The notes: generated by a model not told the origin, from the sequence alone. Numbered from the stretch's first letter, positions 16,857-25,217 are shown. The stretch: DNA of 61,777 nucleotides from JBAXEO01 sp964541375 (GCA_964541375.1 CAZIPT010000003.1:1-61777); one strand, 5' to 3'. A program made the numbers and translations.

Positions 16857-18213
16857 CGTTGACCTCGCTGCAGAACAGATCGCTGCGCTGTGCCACCCAC
16901 TGGGCCATCTCGCGTGTGGCCCGCTCGGCGTAGGCGGCGTAGCGTTCGCGCTTTCCGCGCACGGGCGCGGGCAGCGGCGGCACAATGCCGAAGTTCACGT
17001 GCATCGGCTCGTAGTGGCCCGTTTCCGGATCGGTCGCGTAGCTGATCAGGGCCCCAAGAGCTGTGGAGCCCGGAAGCACCGCGGCCGGCGCACCGATCAT
17101 GTCAGCGTAGGTGTTAAGGGCCGCCAGGAGGCCCGATCCGGCCGCCTCGCAGTAGCCCTCGGTTCCGGTGACCTGGCCCGCCATCCGAACACGCGACAGA
17201 CCCCGCACCGCAAGCGTCGAATCAAGGGTCCGGGGCGCATCGATGAAGGTGTTGCGGTGCATGACCCCGTACCGCAGCAGAACCGCGTCCTCCAGGCCCG
17301 GGATCATACGGAACACCCGCTCCTGTTCGCCAAACGCGAGATTGGTCTGGAATCCAACCAGGTTGTAGGCGCTCCCTTGTCGATTCTCTGCGCGCAACTG
17401 CACGACCGCCCATGGTCGGCTCCCGTCCCGAGGGTCGGTCAGGCCGACGGGCTTCATCGCTCCGAACCGGAGGGAGTCCTTGCCCGTGCGCGCGACTTCC
17501 TCGACCGGCTGACATGCCTGGAAGAGGTCGGATCGGCCGAACTCCTTGTCGGTCACGCGACGCGCACTGACAAGCGCATCGTGGAAGGCGTCGTACTGCT
17601 CACGGTTCATCGGCGCGTTGAGGTAGTCGGGCGTCTCCCCCTTGTCGTAACGCGACTGCGCGAACACCACCGAGCGGTCGAGGGACGCTTCCTCCACGAT
17701 GGGCGCCGCGGCGTCGAAGAAGGCGAGCCGCTCGCCGCCAACGAGCTCCCGTAAGGCGTGCTCGAAACCCTCGCTGGTCAACGGGCCGGTGGCCACGATC
17801 ACGCGCCCCTCGGGCAGCGCGGTAGCCTCGTCGCGCACCACCCGAACCATTGGGTGGCCCTCGAGGGTTCGAGTGAGCGCCGCCGAGAACGCCGCCCGGT
17901 CCACCGCTAGTGCTCCGCCTGCAGGAACGCGCGTCTCGCGGGCGATGTCGATAACCAGACTCTTCATCGCAGCGAGTTCGCACTTGAGCAGGCCCGCGGC
18001 TGAGTCGGGATTCTCGCTCTTCAGGGAGTTGGAGCACACAAGCTCGCCGAGATCCGCGGAGTGGTGAGCTGGCGAAGGCGTACCCGGACGCATTTCGACC
18101 AGCCTGACCCGCACCCCTCGGATGGCGAGCTGCCAAGCGGCCTCGCAACCGGCGAGTCCACCGCCGATGACGGTGACTGTCTCGTCTGCGGGCGATGAAT
18201 GGCTGCTCGGCAC
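16849..18213 (-). CDS. trmFO: TrmFO, folate-dependent tRNA (uracil-54-C5)-methyltransferase
   Basis: TrmFO makes ribothymidine at position 54 of tRNA using methylenetetrahydrofolate and FADH2. The 454-residue protein begins with an FAD-binding Rossmann motif (VIGGGLAGCEAAWQLA). It has the conserved CSNSLKSE segment with its cysteine near residue 60, and TGTEGYCEAAGSGLLA near the C-terminus carrying the second conserved cysteine. GTG at 18213 is chosen because GAGGAG lies five bases upstream; another GTG five codons earlier (18228) is possible but has a poor ribosome site. It overlaps xerC and follows dprA. Confidence 0.95.
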   Translation of the reverse strand: MPSSHSSPADETVTVIGGGLAGCEAAWQLAIRGVRVRLVEMRPGTPSPAHHSADLGELVCSNSLKSENPDSAAGLLKCELAAMKSLVIDIARETRVPAGGALAVDRAAFSAALTRTLEGHPMVRVVRDEATALPEGRVIVATGPLTSEGFEHALRELVGGERLAFFDAAAPIVEEASLDRSVVFAQSRYDKGETPDYLNAPMNREQYDAFHDALVSARRVTDKEFGRSDLFQACQPVEEVARTGKDSLRFGAMKPVGLTDPRDGSRPWAVVQLRAENRQGSAYNLVGFQTNLAFGEQERVFRMIPGLEDAVLLRYGVMHRNTFIDAPRTLDSTLAVRGLSRVRMAGQVTGTEGYCEAAGSGLLAALNTYADMIGAPAAVLPGSTALGALISYATDPETGHYEPMHVNFGIVPPLPAPVRGKRERYAAYAERATREMAQWVAQRSDLFCSEVNDG

Positions 18214-18270
18214 GGGTCTCCTCGGCACGGGGGTCGGTATCGAACCAGTGTACCGCGAGCCCCGTGCTGG

Positions 18271-19152
18271 TCAGCAGGCGCCGTATCGCCCGTCCCGGTA
18301 CTTGGTGACCGCACCCTCGGCCTCCAAAGCGCCGATTCGGCGGGCCACTTCGATGATGTCCAGCCCCAGGTCGCGGGCCAGGTCGTCAGGGCGCGAGGGG
18401 TTGCTCCTGACCGCGGCCATGACCGGGTCACGCCCTGCATCCAGCAGGGCGGACACAGAATCCATGGCGCGAAGTCCGGACCTGTCTTCCAGGACGGCCC
18501 GCACTTCACTCACGTCGCTCACGGGAATCGCACCCTGGCTGAGTAGCCGGTTGGAGCCGGCGCACTCGGGCGCGAAGATCGAGCCCGGTACCACCATCAC
18601 GTCCCTGCCGGCGTCGAGCGCGTAGTCAGCCGTGCTGAACGTCCCGCTTCCCAGCCCAGCCTCAACTACCAGAAGAGCACTCGCCAGCCCCGCGATGATG
18701 CGGTTGCGAGCCCGGAAGGTCCACCTCGCGGGCGGGTAGCCCCATTCGAGCTCCGAGACCACCGCTCCGTTCCGCGCAATCTCGTCAAGCAGTACTCCCG
18801 ATCCTTGCGGGTAGGCGATGTCGGCACCGCACCCGAGAACCGCCACCGACCGACCGCCCACGTCAAGCGCAGCCCTATGTGCAGCTGTGTCACAACCCAC
18901 TGCGGCTCCGGAGATGACCACGTAGCCCGCTGACGCAGCCCAACCGGCAAAGAGTCGTGCGCATCTCAGGCCGTACGGCGTCGCCTTCCGTGCGCCGATG
19001 ACCGCGAGACCGGGGAGCATCGCCTCGGGATCGCCGAAACCTCGCAAGACAGCGGGTGGCTTCTGGGTCTCAAGCAAGCGCGGTGGGTACTGATCGTCCC
19101 CGCGCGCGATCTCGAACGCCCCGTCTTCTGGCGGCCAGCTTCTGTCGCTCAC
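18271..19152 (-). CDS. dprA: DNA-processing protein DprA (Smf)
   Basis: DprA binds incoming single-stranded DNA and loads RecA during natural transformation; it also occurs in non-competent bacteria. The 293-residue product lacks a clear N-terminal SAM domain and begins close to the Rossmann fold, with AVIGARKATPYG, VISGAAVGCDTAAHRAAL, AYPQGSGVL, ARNRIIAGLA and AECAGSNRLLSQGA-like elements. A winged-helix C-terminus follows (LGLDIIEVARRIGALEAEGA). Start GTG at 19152 overlaps the comM stop by four bases (GTGA), so comM and dprA are coupled. Confidence 0.94.
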   Translation of the reverse strand: MSDRSWPPEDGAFEIARGDDQYPPRLLETQKPPAVLRGFGDPEAMLPGLAVIGARKATPYGLRCARLFAGWAASAGYVVISGAAVGCDTAAHRAALDVGGRSVAVLGCGADIAYPQGSGVLLDEIARNGAVVSELEWGYPPARWTFRARNRIIAGLASALLVVEAGLGSGTFSTADYALDAGRDVMVVPGSIFAPECAGSNRLLSQGAIPVSDVSEVRAVLEDRSGLRAMDSVSALLDAGRDPVMAAVRSNPSRPDDLARDLGLDIIEVARRIGALEAEGAVTKYRDGRYGAC

Positions 19153-20633
19153 GACTCCTCCTTAGCGCGGTACCCCAGCATCTCGGTGATATGGTCTGCC
19201 TTCACGCGCGCGCACCCCTCAAGATCGGCTGCGGTACGCGCAACACGCAGCAGCCGAGTGACCCCCCGGCCCGACAGGTGCTTCAGTCGCGCCACCCCCT
19301 CCAAGCGACGCCTGGCAGCGTTGTCCAAATCGCATGCTGCAAGCAGTTGCGCGCCACTCAGACACGACGTGGGACCTAGCCCGCGAGCCGCGGCCCTGTC
19401 ACGGGCGTCGAGCACCCGCTCGCGCAGAACCCCCGATCGCGTACCCGTCGGCCGCGTCAGCAGGAGAGACGGGTCAATCCGGGCCACGTCGATGACGATG
19501 TCGATGCGGTCCGTGAGCGGCCCGCCTATTCGGCCGCGATACCGGTCGACAAGCCTGTCGGAACAGCTACATCGTCGCCCGTGGTCGCCGAAGAAGCCGC
19601 ACGGACAGGGATTCGCCGACCCGACCAGCGCGAAGCGCGCCGGAAACACCATGCGGCCATCCACGCGAACGAGCGTGATCGAGCCGTCTTCGAGTGGTTG
19701 CCTGAGCGCCTGCAGCGCCGCCGGACCGAACTCGGGCATCTCATCGAGAAAGAGCACTCCGTTGTGGGCCAGTGAAGCCTCTCCCGGTCGTGCAGGAGAC
19801 CCGCCGCCGACAAGCCCGGCGATCGACGCCGAATGGTGCGGTGCCCTAAACGGGCGCAGCCCTGAGAGTGCGGCGCATTCGTCGAGCCCGGCGACCGAAT
19901 GAACGAGCGCGGTCTCAAGCCGTTCCTCGGCGTCCAGCGGTGGAAGGATGCTAGGTAGCCGACGGGCGAGCATCGTCTTCCCTGAGCCCGGTGGGCCGAT
20001 CATCAGCGCGTTGTGACCCCCCGCGGCCGCGATTAGCAGCGCGCGTTTCGCAAGGTCGTGACCGACCACCTCGGCGAAGTCACATCCGTCTCGCGCAGGG
20101 AGAGCGGCTACCGACGCCGAGTGGCCCGACACCGTGATCGCGTGTCGCAGGGCGCTGACATGGGCGATAGGGCGATAGTCCACGCCCGTTTGGCACGCCA
20201 CCGTCGCGGCATCGGCAGGTCCGAGCAGGGGCAAGCCCACTCTCCTGGCCCCGACGGCGTAGGCGAGCATACCTGGGACCGTCCGCACCGACCCGTCCAG
20301 CGAGAGTTCGCCTACCGCCGAGAGCTCTTCTGCTAAACGGCCAGGAAGTTGACCCGTGGCGACGAGAAGCCCCAGCGCGATCGGGAGATCGAATCCGGTG
20401 CCGTGCTTGCGCAGCGGACCGGGGGCAAGGTTTACCACGATTCGCGCGTTGGGAAGCTCGAACCCCGAGGCCCTGACCGCCGAACGTACACGCTCCCTCG
20501 CCTCCTGGACCGCGAGGTCAGGCAGTCCCACAATCGCGAAGGTCGGAAGGCCGGCGCCCACGTCGACCTGTACTTCTACCGGAACCGCCTCGACGCCTAC
20601 CAGGGTGGCGGTGCGAACTGAGCATTGCACCAC
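19149..20633 (-). CDS. comM: YifB/ComM family Mg-chelatase-like AAA+ ATPase
   Basis: ComM is a hexameric AAA+ helicase that promotes branch migration during integration of transforming DNA. The 494-residue protein has the N-terminal Lon-like domain (VEVDVGAGLPTFAIVGLPD-type block, NLAPGPLRKHGTGFDLPIA). A Walker A GPPGSGKTM lies near residue 216 and Walker B VLFLDEMPEF. A Cys4 segment CPCGFFGDHGRRCSCS follows, then the C-terminal Mg-chelatase lid. Initiation is at one of two adjacent GTG codons (20633 or 20630), two bases after the yraN stop, with GGAG inside the yraN end. Confidence 0.95.
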   Translation of the reverse strand: MVQCSVRTATLVGVEAVPVEVQVDVGAGLPTFAIVGLPDLAVQEARERVRSAVRASGFELPNARIVVNLAPGPLRKHGTGFDLPIALGLLVATGQLPGRLAEELSAVGELSLDGSVRTVPGMLAYAVGARRVGLPLLGPADAATVACQTGVDYRPIAHVSALRHAITVSGHSASVAALPARDGCDFAEVVGHDLAKRALLIAAAGGHNALMIGPPGSGKTMLARRLPSILPPLDAEERLETALVHSVAGLDECAALSGLRPFRAPHHSASIAGLVGGGSPARPGEASLAHNGVLFLDEMPEFGPAALQALRQPLEDGSITLVRVDGRMVFPARFALVGSANPCPCGFFGDHGRRCSCSDRLVDRYRGRIGGPLTDRIDIVIDVARIDPSLLLTRPTGTRSGVLRERVLDARDRAAARGLGPTSCLSGAQLLAACDLDNAARRRLEGVARLKHLSGRGVTRLLRVARTAADLEGCARVKADHITEMLGYRAKEES

Positions 20634-20635
20634 AC

Positions 20636-21004
20636 CTACTCCATCACAAAGGCGCCACGGTGATGGCGGAGCAGCGCCCGGTCTTCCGCGATCACCAGGA
20701 GCGCGATCACGTCGAAGCGGATGCTCACCTCTGAGAGTCCGGACTCCTGGACGTACGCTTCGGCCAGCCGAGCGTACCGGCGGCGCTTGGCCGCCGTGAT
20801 GGCCTCCTCGGGACTACCCTTGGCGCGGGTGCGCCGGGTCTTGACCTCGCATAGGACGAGGTTCTGTCCGTCGAGCCCGACGATGTCGATCTCCCCATGG
20901 GTGCAACGCCAGTTGCGCTCCACCACCGTGATTCCGATCCGCTCCAGATACGCCGCCGCGGCATCCTCGCCGCGCTCCCCAAGCCGTTGGCTCTTCTCGG
21001 TCAT
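20636..21004 (-). CDS. yraN: YraN family (UPF0102) nuclease-fold protein
   Basis: This is a 122-residue protein of the YraN family, whose predicted fold is that of Holliday-junction resolvases. Visible family motifs are GERGEDAAAAYLE, RNWRCTHGEIDIVGLDG and LVLCEVKTRRT, which supply the Glu, Asp, Glu and Lys residues of a PD-(D/E)XK-like site. Function in the cell is not established. ATG at 21004 is preceded by GGAGGTGG. An extension to 21142 overlaps rnhB and has no similarity. Genes before and after it (rnhB, comM, dprA) concern nucleic-acid processing. Confidence 0.93.
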   Translation of the reverse strand: MTEKSQRLGERGEDAAAAYLERIGITVVERNWRCTHGEIDIVGLDGQNLVLCEVKTRRTRAKGSPEEAITAAKRRRYARLAEAYVQESGLSEVSIRFDVIALLVIAEDRALLRHHRGAFVME

Positions 21005-21084
21005 GATGACCACCTCCGAGAAGCAGCATGCCGAGAGGGGCTTGCCGAATCCTTGACGTGGTCTGAACCGCACGAAGATGACGT

Positions 21085-21867
21085 CTAGAACAGCGTCTCT
21101 GTGTTGGGGCCCCATGAGAACGAGCGGCGATGCAACGGGCACGGCCCGTGGCGGAGGATCGCAGCCAGGTGCTCGCTCGTCCCGTAGCCTTTGTTGACCT
21201 CGAAGCCGTACTCGGGGTGCTCGGCGGCCAGCGAGCGCATAAGCGCATCACGGGTGACCTTCGCTACGATGGATGCAGCTGCGACGGCTGCGACCTTTCC
21301 ATCGGCCTTCACGATGGCGGTCTCGTTCTCGGCCACGCGCAACGGTAGCCCATCGAGGACGACGTGGTCCGGGGGTGTGGAGAGCTGGGAGATCGCGAGG
21401 CCGATCGCCCGTCGGAGCGCCGAAGTCACGCCGAGCGAGTCCACCTCTCCCGCAGACACATGCGCCACTCCGACCCCGAGAGCCAGCGCACGCACGGCAT
21501 CGGCCAGCTCTTCACGCCTCGCTGCCGAGAGACGCTTGCTGTCGTCCAAGCCCTCGATCCGGGGGCTCGGCGGAAGTACCACCGCCGCCACGGTCAGCGG
21601 ACCTGCCAGCGCTCCCCTGCCGACCTCGTCGACTCCCGCGATGACCATCCAGCCGTCTCGCCTGAGCGCATGCTCGGTCGAATACATCCCCGATGTCCGA
21701 ACCCGTTCGGCCCTTCTGCGCTCTGCAGCCCCCATGGCCGCGCGACAAGCCGCTCTCACGCCGGCACGTGCGTCCCCGGAGTACTGCGCGACGAGTCTGT
21801 CGAGCTTGTCGCCGCGCGCCTCGGCGAGTAGCCCTACGATCTGGCTCACGCTCAGGCGATTCAACAT
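21085..21867 (-). CDS. rnhB: Ribonuclease HII
   Basis: RNase HII cuts RNA in RNA-DNA hybrids and at single ribonucleotides in DNA. The 260-residue product has an N-terminal extension of about 70 residues before the catalytic core. The core shows VIAGVDEVGRGALAGPL with the catalytic Asp-Glu pair, VLDGL with the third acidic residue, KADGKVAAVAAASIVAKVTRD and GYGTSEHLAAI. The extension is typical of the longer Gram-positive form. ATG at 21867 follows AGAGGATT. Confidence 0.95.
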   Translation of the reverse strand: MLNRLSVSQIVGLLAEARGDKLDRLVAQYSGDARAGVRAACRAAMGAAERRRAERVRTSGMYSTEHALRRDGWMVIAGVDEVGRGALAGPLTVAAVVLPPSPRIEGLDDSKRLSAARREELADAVRALALGVGVAHVSAGEVDSLGVTSALRRAIGLAISQLSTPPDHVVLDGLPLRVAENETAIVKADGKVAAVAAASIVAKVTRDALMRSLAAEHPEYGFEVNKGYGTSEHLAAILRHGPCPLHRRSFSWGPNTETLF

Positions 21868-21898
21868 GCGGGTCCAATCCTCTTTGTCGTCAAAACCA

Positions 21899-21932
21899 AC
21901 GAGCGAGGCGCCGCGTCGCGGGCCTCGCTCGT
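21899..21932 (-). terminator. Intrinsic terminator after rplS
   Basis: An 11-bp stem ACGAGCGAGGC/GCCTCGCTCGT with a partly self-paired 12-base loop, followed by TGGTTTTGACG. A smaller hairpin (CCACGC/GCGTGG, 21961-21976) comes directly after the rplS stop. Together they should end the rplS transcript before rnhB. Confidence 0.75.
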
Positions 21933-21977
21933 CTCAGATAACCAATGGGCGCTTCGAGGCCCACGCGTTTGCGTGGC

Positions 21978-22322
21978 CTAGAAGCCCTTCTCCTTGAGAC
22001 GGGCGGCCTTACCGACCTTGTCGCGAAGGAAGTACAGCTTGCTGCGGCGCACCTTGCCGTGGCTCAGCACCTCGATCTTATCAATCTTGGGCGAGTGCAC
22101 GGGGAACGTACGCTCCACGCCCACACCGAACGAGATCTTGCGGACAGTGAACGTCTCGCGGTTGCTCGCCCCGTGCTTGCGGATGCAGACACCCTGGAAG
22201 ACCTGGGTGCGCTCGCGTGTACCTTCGATGATCTTGTAGTGAACCTTGACCGAGTCGCCAACGTTGACTGCGTCAAGATCCTCTCGGATCTGCTGCTGCT
22301 CAAGAGCGCGAATGATATCCAT
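21978..22322 (-). CDS. rplS: Ribosomal protein L19
   Basis: L19 lies at the 30S-50S interface. The 114-residue product begins MDIIRALEQQQIREDLDAVN and has the family core VGDSVKVHYKIIEGTRERTQ, FQGVCIRKHG, FTVRKISFGVGVERTFP and the basic end KLYFLRDKVGKAARLKEK. ATG at 22322 is chosen over the extended frame to 22397 because it begins at the family start and has AGGAAC upstream. It has its own promoter (22386-22414) and terminator. Confidence 0.97.
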   Translation of the reverse strand: MDIIRALEQQQIREDLDAVNVGDSVKVHYKIIEGTRERTQVFQGVCIRKHGASNRETFTVRKISFGVGVERTFPVHSPKIDKIEVLSHGKVRRSKLYFLRDKVGKAARLKEKGF

Positions 22323-22385
22323 GTTCCTGCGGTTCCTGTTCGTCGACGTGTGTAGCGCGCACGCCGGAAGCGGACGCGAAGTGGG

Positions 22386-22414
22386 AGTATAGACCACAGC
22401 CGGAAACGGGGCAA
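22386..22414 (-). promoter_or_regulatory. Sigma-70-type promoter for rplS
   Basis: Minus-strand TTGCCC (22414-22409) and TATACT (22391-22386), spacer 17. This is one of the best promoter matches in the window. The transcript would have a leader of about 60 bases before rplS. Confidence 0.75.
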
Positions 22415-22415
22415 T

Positions 22416-22435
22416 GCCGAGAATGCGATCTCGGC
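22416..22435 (-). terminator. Hairpin downstream of lepB
   Basis: A 7-bp stem GCCGAGA/TCTCGGC with a 6-base loop lies 31 bases after the lepB stop and just upstream of the rplS promoter. The tail ATTGCCCCGTTTC is poor in T, so this is a weak terminator candidate. Confidence 0.4.
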
Positions 22436-22466
22436 CGTATCCTGGCCCCTGTCTGCGCGACCCCGG

Positions 22467-23036
22467 CTACTCCAAGACGCCAAACTGGCTCGGCGGCCAG
22501 TAGGTCCACACCGCGTGACCCTTGATCTGAGAGATCGGCACCGGGCCGAAGAAGCGGCTGTCGCCGCTGTTGGTACGGTTATCTCCCATGAGCCACACCA
22601 TTCCGGCGGGGATTTTGACAGGCATCGGAACGGTTCCGAGTTCGTTGGGCTTGTCGTGGATATAGGGCTCGACCAGCCGCTTGCCGTCGACCCATACAGC
22701 CCCGTCGCGCACGTCGACGGTCTGGCCGCCCACCGCTATCACGCGCTTGATCAGCTGCGGGTGCTGCCCGTTGGGATCGTCGAACACCACGATGTCGCCG
22801 TACGCCGGCTGAGAGAAGAAGCGATAAGAGATCTTCTCGGCCAAGACGCGGTTGCCGATGGCGATCGTCGGCTCCATCGACCCGGTAGGAATCACGAACG
22901 GCTGGACAAGGAACGTCTTGATGCCCTGCGCCAGTGCGAACGCCAGAAGAATCAGCAGAGCGGTCTCGATCAGCCAGCGGACCGTAGAAGTCTCTTCGGG
23001 TGCGGGCGTGGCGGTGTCATTCGGGCTTGGACTCAT
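22467..23036 (-). CDS. lepB: Type I signal peptidase (first of two)
   Basis: LepB removes signal peptides from exported proteins at the outer face of the membrane. The 189-residue protein has one N-terminal membrane helix (about 20-40). The serine motif PTGSMEPTI carries the catalytic Ser near residue 53, LIKRVIAVGG carries the catalytic Lys, and the closing motif is MGDNRTNSGDSR. The C-terminus matches the short Gram-positive form. ATG at 23036 is six bases after trmD, whose end supplies GAGGAAGG. A second, distinct signal peptidase gene is at 26761-27330. Confidence 0.95.
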   Translation of the reverse strand: MSPSPNDTATPAPEETSTVRWLIETALLILLAFALAQGIKTFLVQPFVIPTGSMEPTIAIGNRVLAEKISYRFFSQPAYGDIVVFDDPNGQHPQLIKRVIAVGGQTVDVRDGAVWVDGKRLVEPYIHDKPNELGTVPMPVKIPAGMVWLMGDNRTNSGDSRFFGPVPISQIKGHAVWTYWPPSQFGVLE

Positions 23037-23042
23037 CGATGA

Positions 23043-23792
23043 CTAGCCTTCCTCGGACTGGTTGTTCGGTTCAGCGTCTGGTTCAAGCAACGCACGCTCG
23101 CGGTCGGTGAGCGACGCGCGTGCCATCAGGTCCGGCCTCACGCGCACGGTCTTCGCAATCGACTGCTCACGGCGCCACTCAGCGATCTTGGCATGATCGC
23201 CAGAGCGTAGGACAGCAGGAACCTCCATCCCGCGGTACACCGCGGGACGCGTGTACTGAGGGTACTCCAACAGTCCGTCAGCGAAAGACTCGTCTTCCGC
23301 CGACTCCTCGTCGCCCAGAACCCCCGGAACGTGACGCGCGACAGCGTCGATCACCGCCATGGCCGCGATCTCTCCCCCGGTCAATACGAAGTCTCCGATC
23401 GAGAGCTCCAGGTCGGCCAGGGTCAGCACCCGTTCGTCGAAGCCCTCGTAGCGCCCACACACCAGGACAAGACGCTCCTTCTCGGCGAGCTCCAGGACGA
23501 TGTCCTGGTCGAGGGGGCGGCCTGCCGGGGTCAGGAAGATGACGTGGCCAGGCTCGTCTTCGATCGCCTGGACCGCTTCGACGGCTTCGAACACAGGTTC
23601 CGGCTTCATGACAAGGCCAGGCCCGCCGCCATACGGGTAGTCGTCGGTGGTGCGATGCTTGTCACGCGTCCACGAACGCAAGTCATGAGTGCGCAGCTCG
23701 AGCAGTCCGCGCTCGCGGGCAAGACCGACGATCGACGCCGACAACGGGGCCTCGAACATTTCCGGGAAGATCGAGATGACGTCTACGATCAC
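23043..23792 (-). CDS. trmD: tRNA (guanine-37-N1)-methyltransferase TrmD
   Basis: TrmD methylates G37 of tRNAs to prevent frameshifting, using S-adenosylmethionine. The 249-residue product has the N-terminal IFPEMFEAPLSASIVGLARE, the DDYPYGGGPGLVMKPEP loop, and the trefoil-knot SAM site LVCGRYEGFDERV with SIGDFVLTGGEIAAM. The C-terminal domain contains QYTRPAVYRGMEVP. Start is GTG at 23792, overlapping the rimM stop by four bases. The order rpsP-khpA-rimM-trmD is the standard bacterial arrangement. Confidence 0.97.
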   Translation of the reverse strand: MIVDVISIFPEMFEAPLSASIVGLARERGLLELRTHDLRSWTRDKHRTTDDYPYGGGPGLVMKPEPVFEAVEAVQAIEDEPGHVIFLTPAGRPLDQDIVLELAEKERLVLVCGRYEGFDERVLTLADLELSIGDFVLTGGEIAAMAVIDAVARHVPGVLGDEESAEDESFADGLLEYPQYTRPAVYRGMEVPAVLRSGDHAKIAEWRREQSIAKTVRVRPDLMARASLTDRERALLEPDAEPNNQSEEG

Positions 23793-24322
23793 GCAATCTC
23801 CCCCTCTCCGGGCAGCAGCCCGTCCAAGAGCCGGACAAAGATCGGTCCGCCCTCATGGTCGACGCCCATCACCACGTCGTCGATGACCGGGATAAGGATC
23901 TCTCCCAACGGGCCGTCGACCACCCACACGTCGTTGGCGCCGGTGTGAATGACCTCGACGATGTCGCCGAGCAGCCCGTGGGCCTCATCCTCCACCGACC
24001 TTCCGACAAGGTCCTCGTCCTCCTCGGGCTCCTCCCAGCCAGCGGGAACGTCGGCTTCGCGAATCAGGAGGTCGCAGCCGGTCACGGCACGCGCAGCATC
24101 CAGATCGTTGAAGCCGGAGAGCTTGACCAGCGGGCCTTTGGGACCCGGCCGCACCGACTCGATCCGACCCGTACGGACCGTCGAAGGCGGCGGGACGATC
24201 CAAACCTCGACTCCGACGAGAGACGTCAAAGGAAGCCCCGGAGCGGCTGCAACCGAGACTTCCCCTTTGAGTCCATGTGTCTTGACGACCCGACCGACCG
24301 GGACGTACGGCGAGTGCGCCAA
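23789..24322 (-). CDS. rimM: Ribosome maturation factor RimM
   Basis: RimM helps maturation of the 30S head and binds S19. The 177-residue protein has the N-terminal barrel (VPVGRVVKTHGLKGEV) and the PRC-barrel C-terminal domain (LVGRSVEDEAHGLLGDIVEV, ILIPVIDDVV). The start is TTG at 24322, four bases after the khpA stop, with GGATAGGA as the nearest ribosome site. No ATG or GTG is available at the family start. Its stop overlaps trmD. Confidence 0.95.
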   Translation of the reverse strand: MAHSPYVPVGRVVKTHGLKGEVSVAAAPGLPLTSLVGVEVWIVPPPSTVRTGRIESVRPGPKGPLVKLSGFNDLDAARAVTGCDLLIREADVPAGWEEPEEDEDLVGRSVEDEAHGLLGDIVEVIHTGANDVWVVDGPLGEILIPVIDDVVMGVDHEGGPIFVRLLDGLLPGEGEIA

Positions 24323-24326
24323 CGTC

Positions 24327-24575
24327 CTATCCGAGGATTTCGACCTCGACCTGCTTGTCGTCCGAACTGCCCGCAGCGCGCGCGAGAGTCCTGATGGCCT
24401 TGATGATGCGGCCCTGACGACCGATCACCTTGCCGACGTCAGACGGGTCAAGGGTCACCTCGAAGGCGATGGAGCTATCTGATTTCTTGCACTCGATCGA
24501 GACAGCGTCGGGCATGTCGACGAGCGACGTGACCACGTAGCGTACGAGCGCCTCAGTATCGGCAACAGAAGCCAT
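24327..24575 (-). CDS. khpA: KhpA, KH-domain RNA-binding protein
   Basis: KhpA is a small RNA-binding protein which, with KhpB, affects cell division and mRNA control in Gram-positive bacteria. The 82-residue product is a single type II KH domain with the GxxG loop in KVIGRQGRIIKAIRTL and the upstream VDMPDAVSIECKKSD strand. It is encoded between rpsP and rimM, its usual place. The ribosome site is weak (CAGGCAG). Confidence 0.93.
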   Translation of the reverse strand: MASVADTEALVRYVVTSLVDMPDAVSIECKKSDSSIAFEVTLDPSDVGKVIGRQGRIIKAIRTLARAAGSSDDKQVEVEILG

Positions 24576-24589
24576 TCACGTCTGCCTGA

Positions 24590-25177
24590 CTACTCGGCAG
24601 CTTCGGCCTCGGCGTCGGCGCCTTCTTCGGCAGCCTCTTCCGCGACCTCAGCTTCGGCGGCGGGCTCATCGACTACCTCGGCGGCCTCTTCGACTACCTC
24701 GGTGTCCTCGACGACTTCTTCGACGACCTCTTCTGCGTCCTCGGGGGTCTCATCGGGAGCCGCAGCAGCTTCCTCCGCCTCGGCGTCAGCAGCTTCCTTC
24801 TCTGCGACGGCGGCCTCGGCGGCCTCCTTCTTGGCGGCCTCAGCGTCAGCAGCGGCCTTCTCGGCAGCGGCGGCCTCTTCGGCGATCTTCGCGGCAGCCT
24901 TCTTGGACTGCTTGGACTCCTCGACCGGCATCTCTTTCTCGCCGCGAGCGATGGCGATGATCTTGCCAGCAGCCTCAGTGGGCTGCGCGCCCTTGGCGAT
25001 CCAGGCATCGACCTTCTCGAGGTCGACCTCTACGAATGACGGCGTCACGCGAGGATTGTAGCGGCCCACGATCTCAATGAAGCGGCCGTCACGGCGCGCG
25101 CGCCCGTCAGCAACGACAACACGGTAATACGGCGCCTTCTTGGCACCGTGGCGCGCCAGACGAATCTTGACTGCCAA
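24590..25177 (-). CDS. rpsP: Ribosomal protein S16 with very long Ala/Glu-rich tail
   Basis: S16 is a 30S assembly protein, usually 80-100 residues. Here the S16 core occupies about residues 1-80 (AVKIRLARHGAKKAPYYRVV, FIEIVGRYNP, KVDAWIAKGAQPTEA). About 115 residues made almost entirely of Ala, Glu, Val, Lys and Asp follow, first with a mixed-charge helix-like part, then acidic. The start is TTG at 25177. It gives the canonical AVKIRL beginning and has GGAGG eight bases upstream, whereas the GTG at 25186 overlaps that ribosome site. First gene after the promoter at 25245-25273. Confidence 0.96.
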   Translation of the reverse strand: MAVKIRLARHGAKKAPYYRVVVADGRARRDGRFIEIVGRYNPRVTPSFVEVDLEKVDAWIAKGAQPTEAAGKIIAIARGEKEMPVEESKQSKKAAAKIAEEAAAAEKAAADAEAAKKEAAEAAVAEKEAADAEAEEAAAAPDETPEDAEEVVEEVVEDTEVVEEAAEVVDEPAAEAEVAEEAAEEGADAEAEAAE

Positions 25178-25197
25178 CAGGTTCACCTCCGGTCAAG

Positions 25198-25217
25198 GCG
25201 GCCGCCGGTGCGGCCGC
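25198..25217 (-). other. GC-rich hairpin in the rpsP leader
   Basis: A 7-bp stem GCGGCCG/CGGCCGC with loop CACCGG, ending six bases before the GGAGG ribosome site. It could influence initiation on the TTG start codon. Confidence 0.35.
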
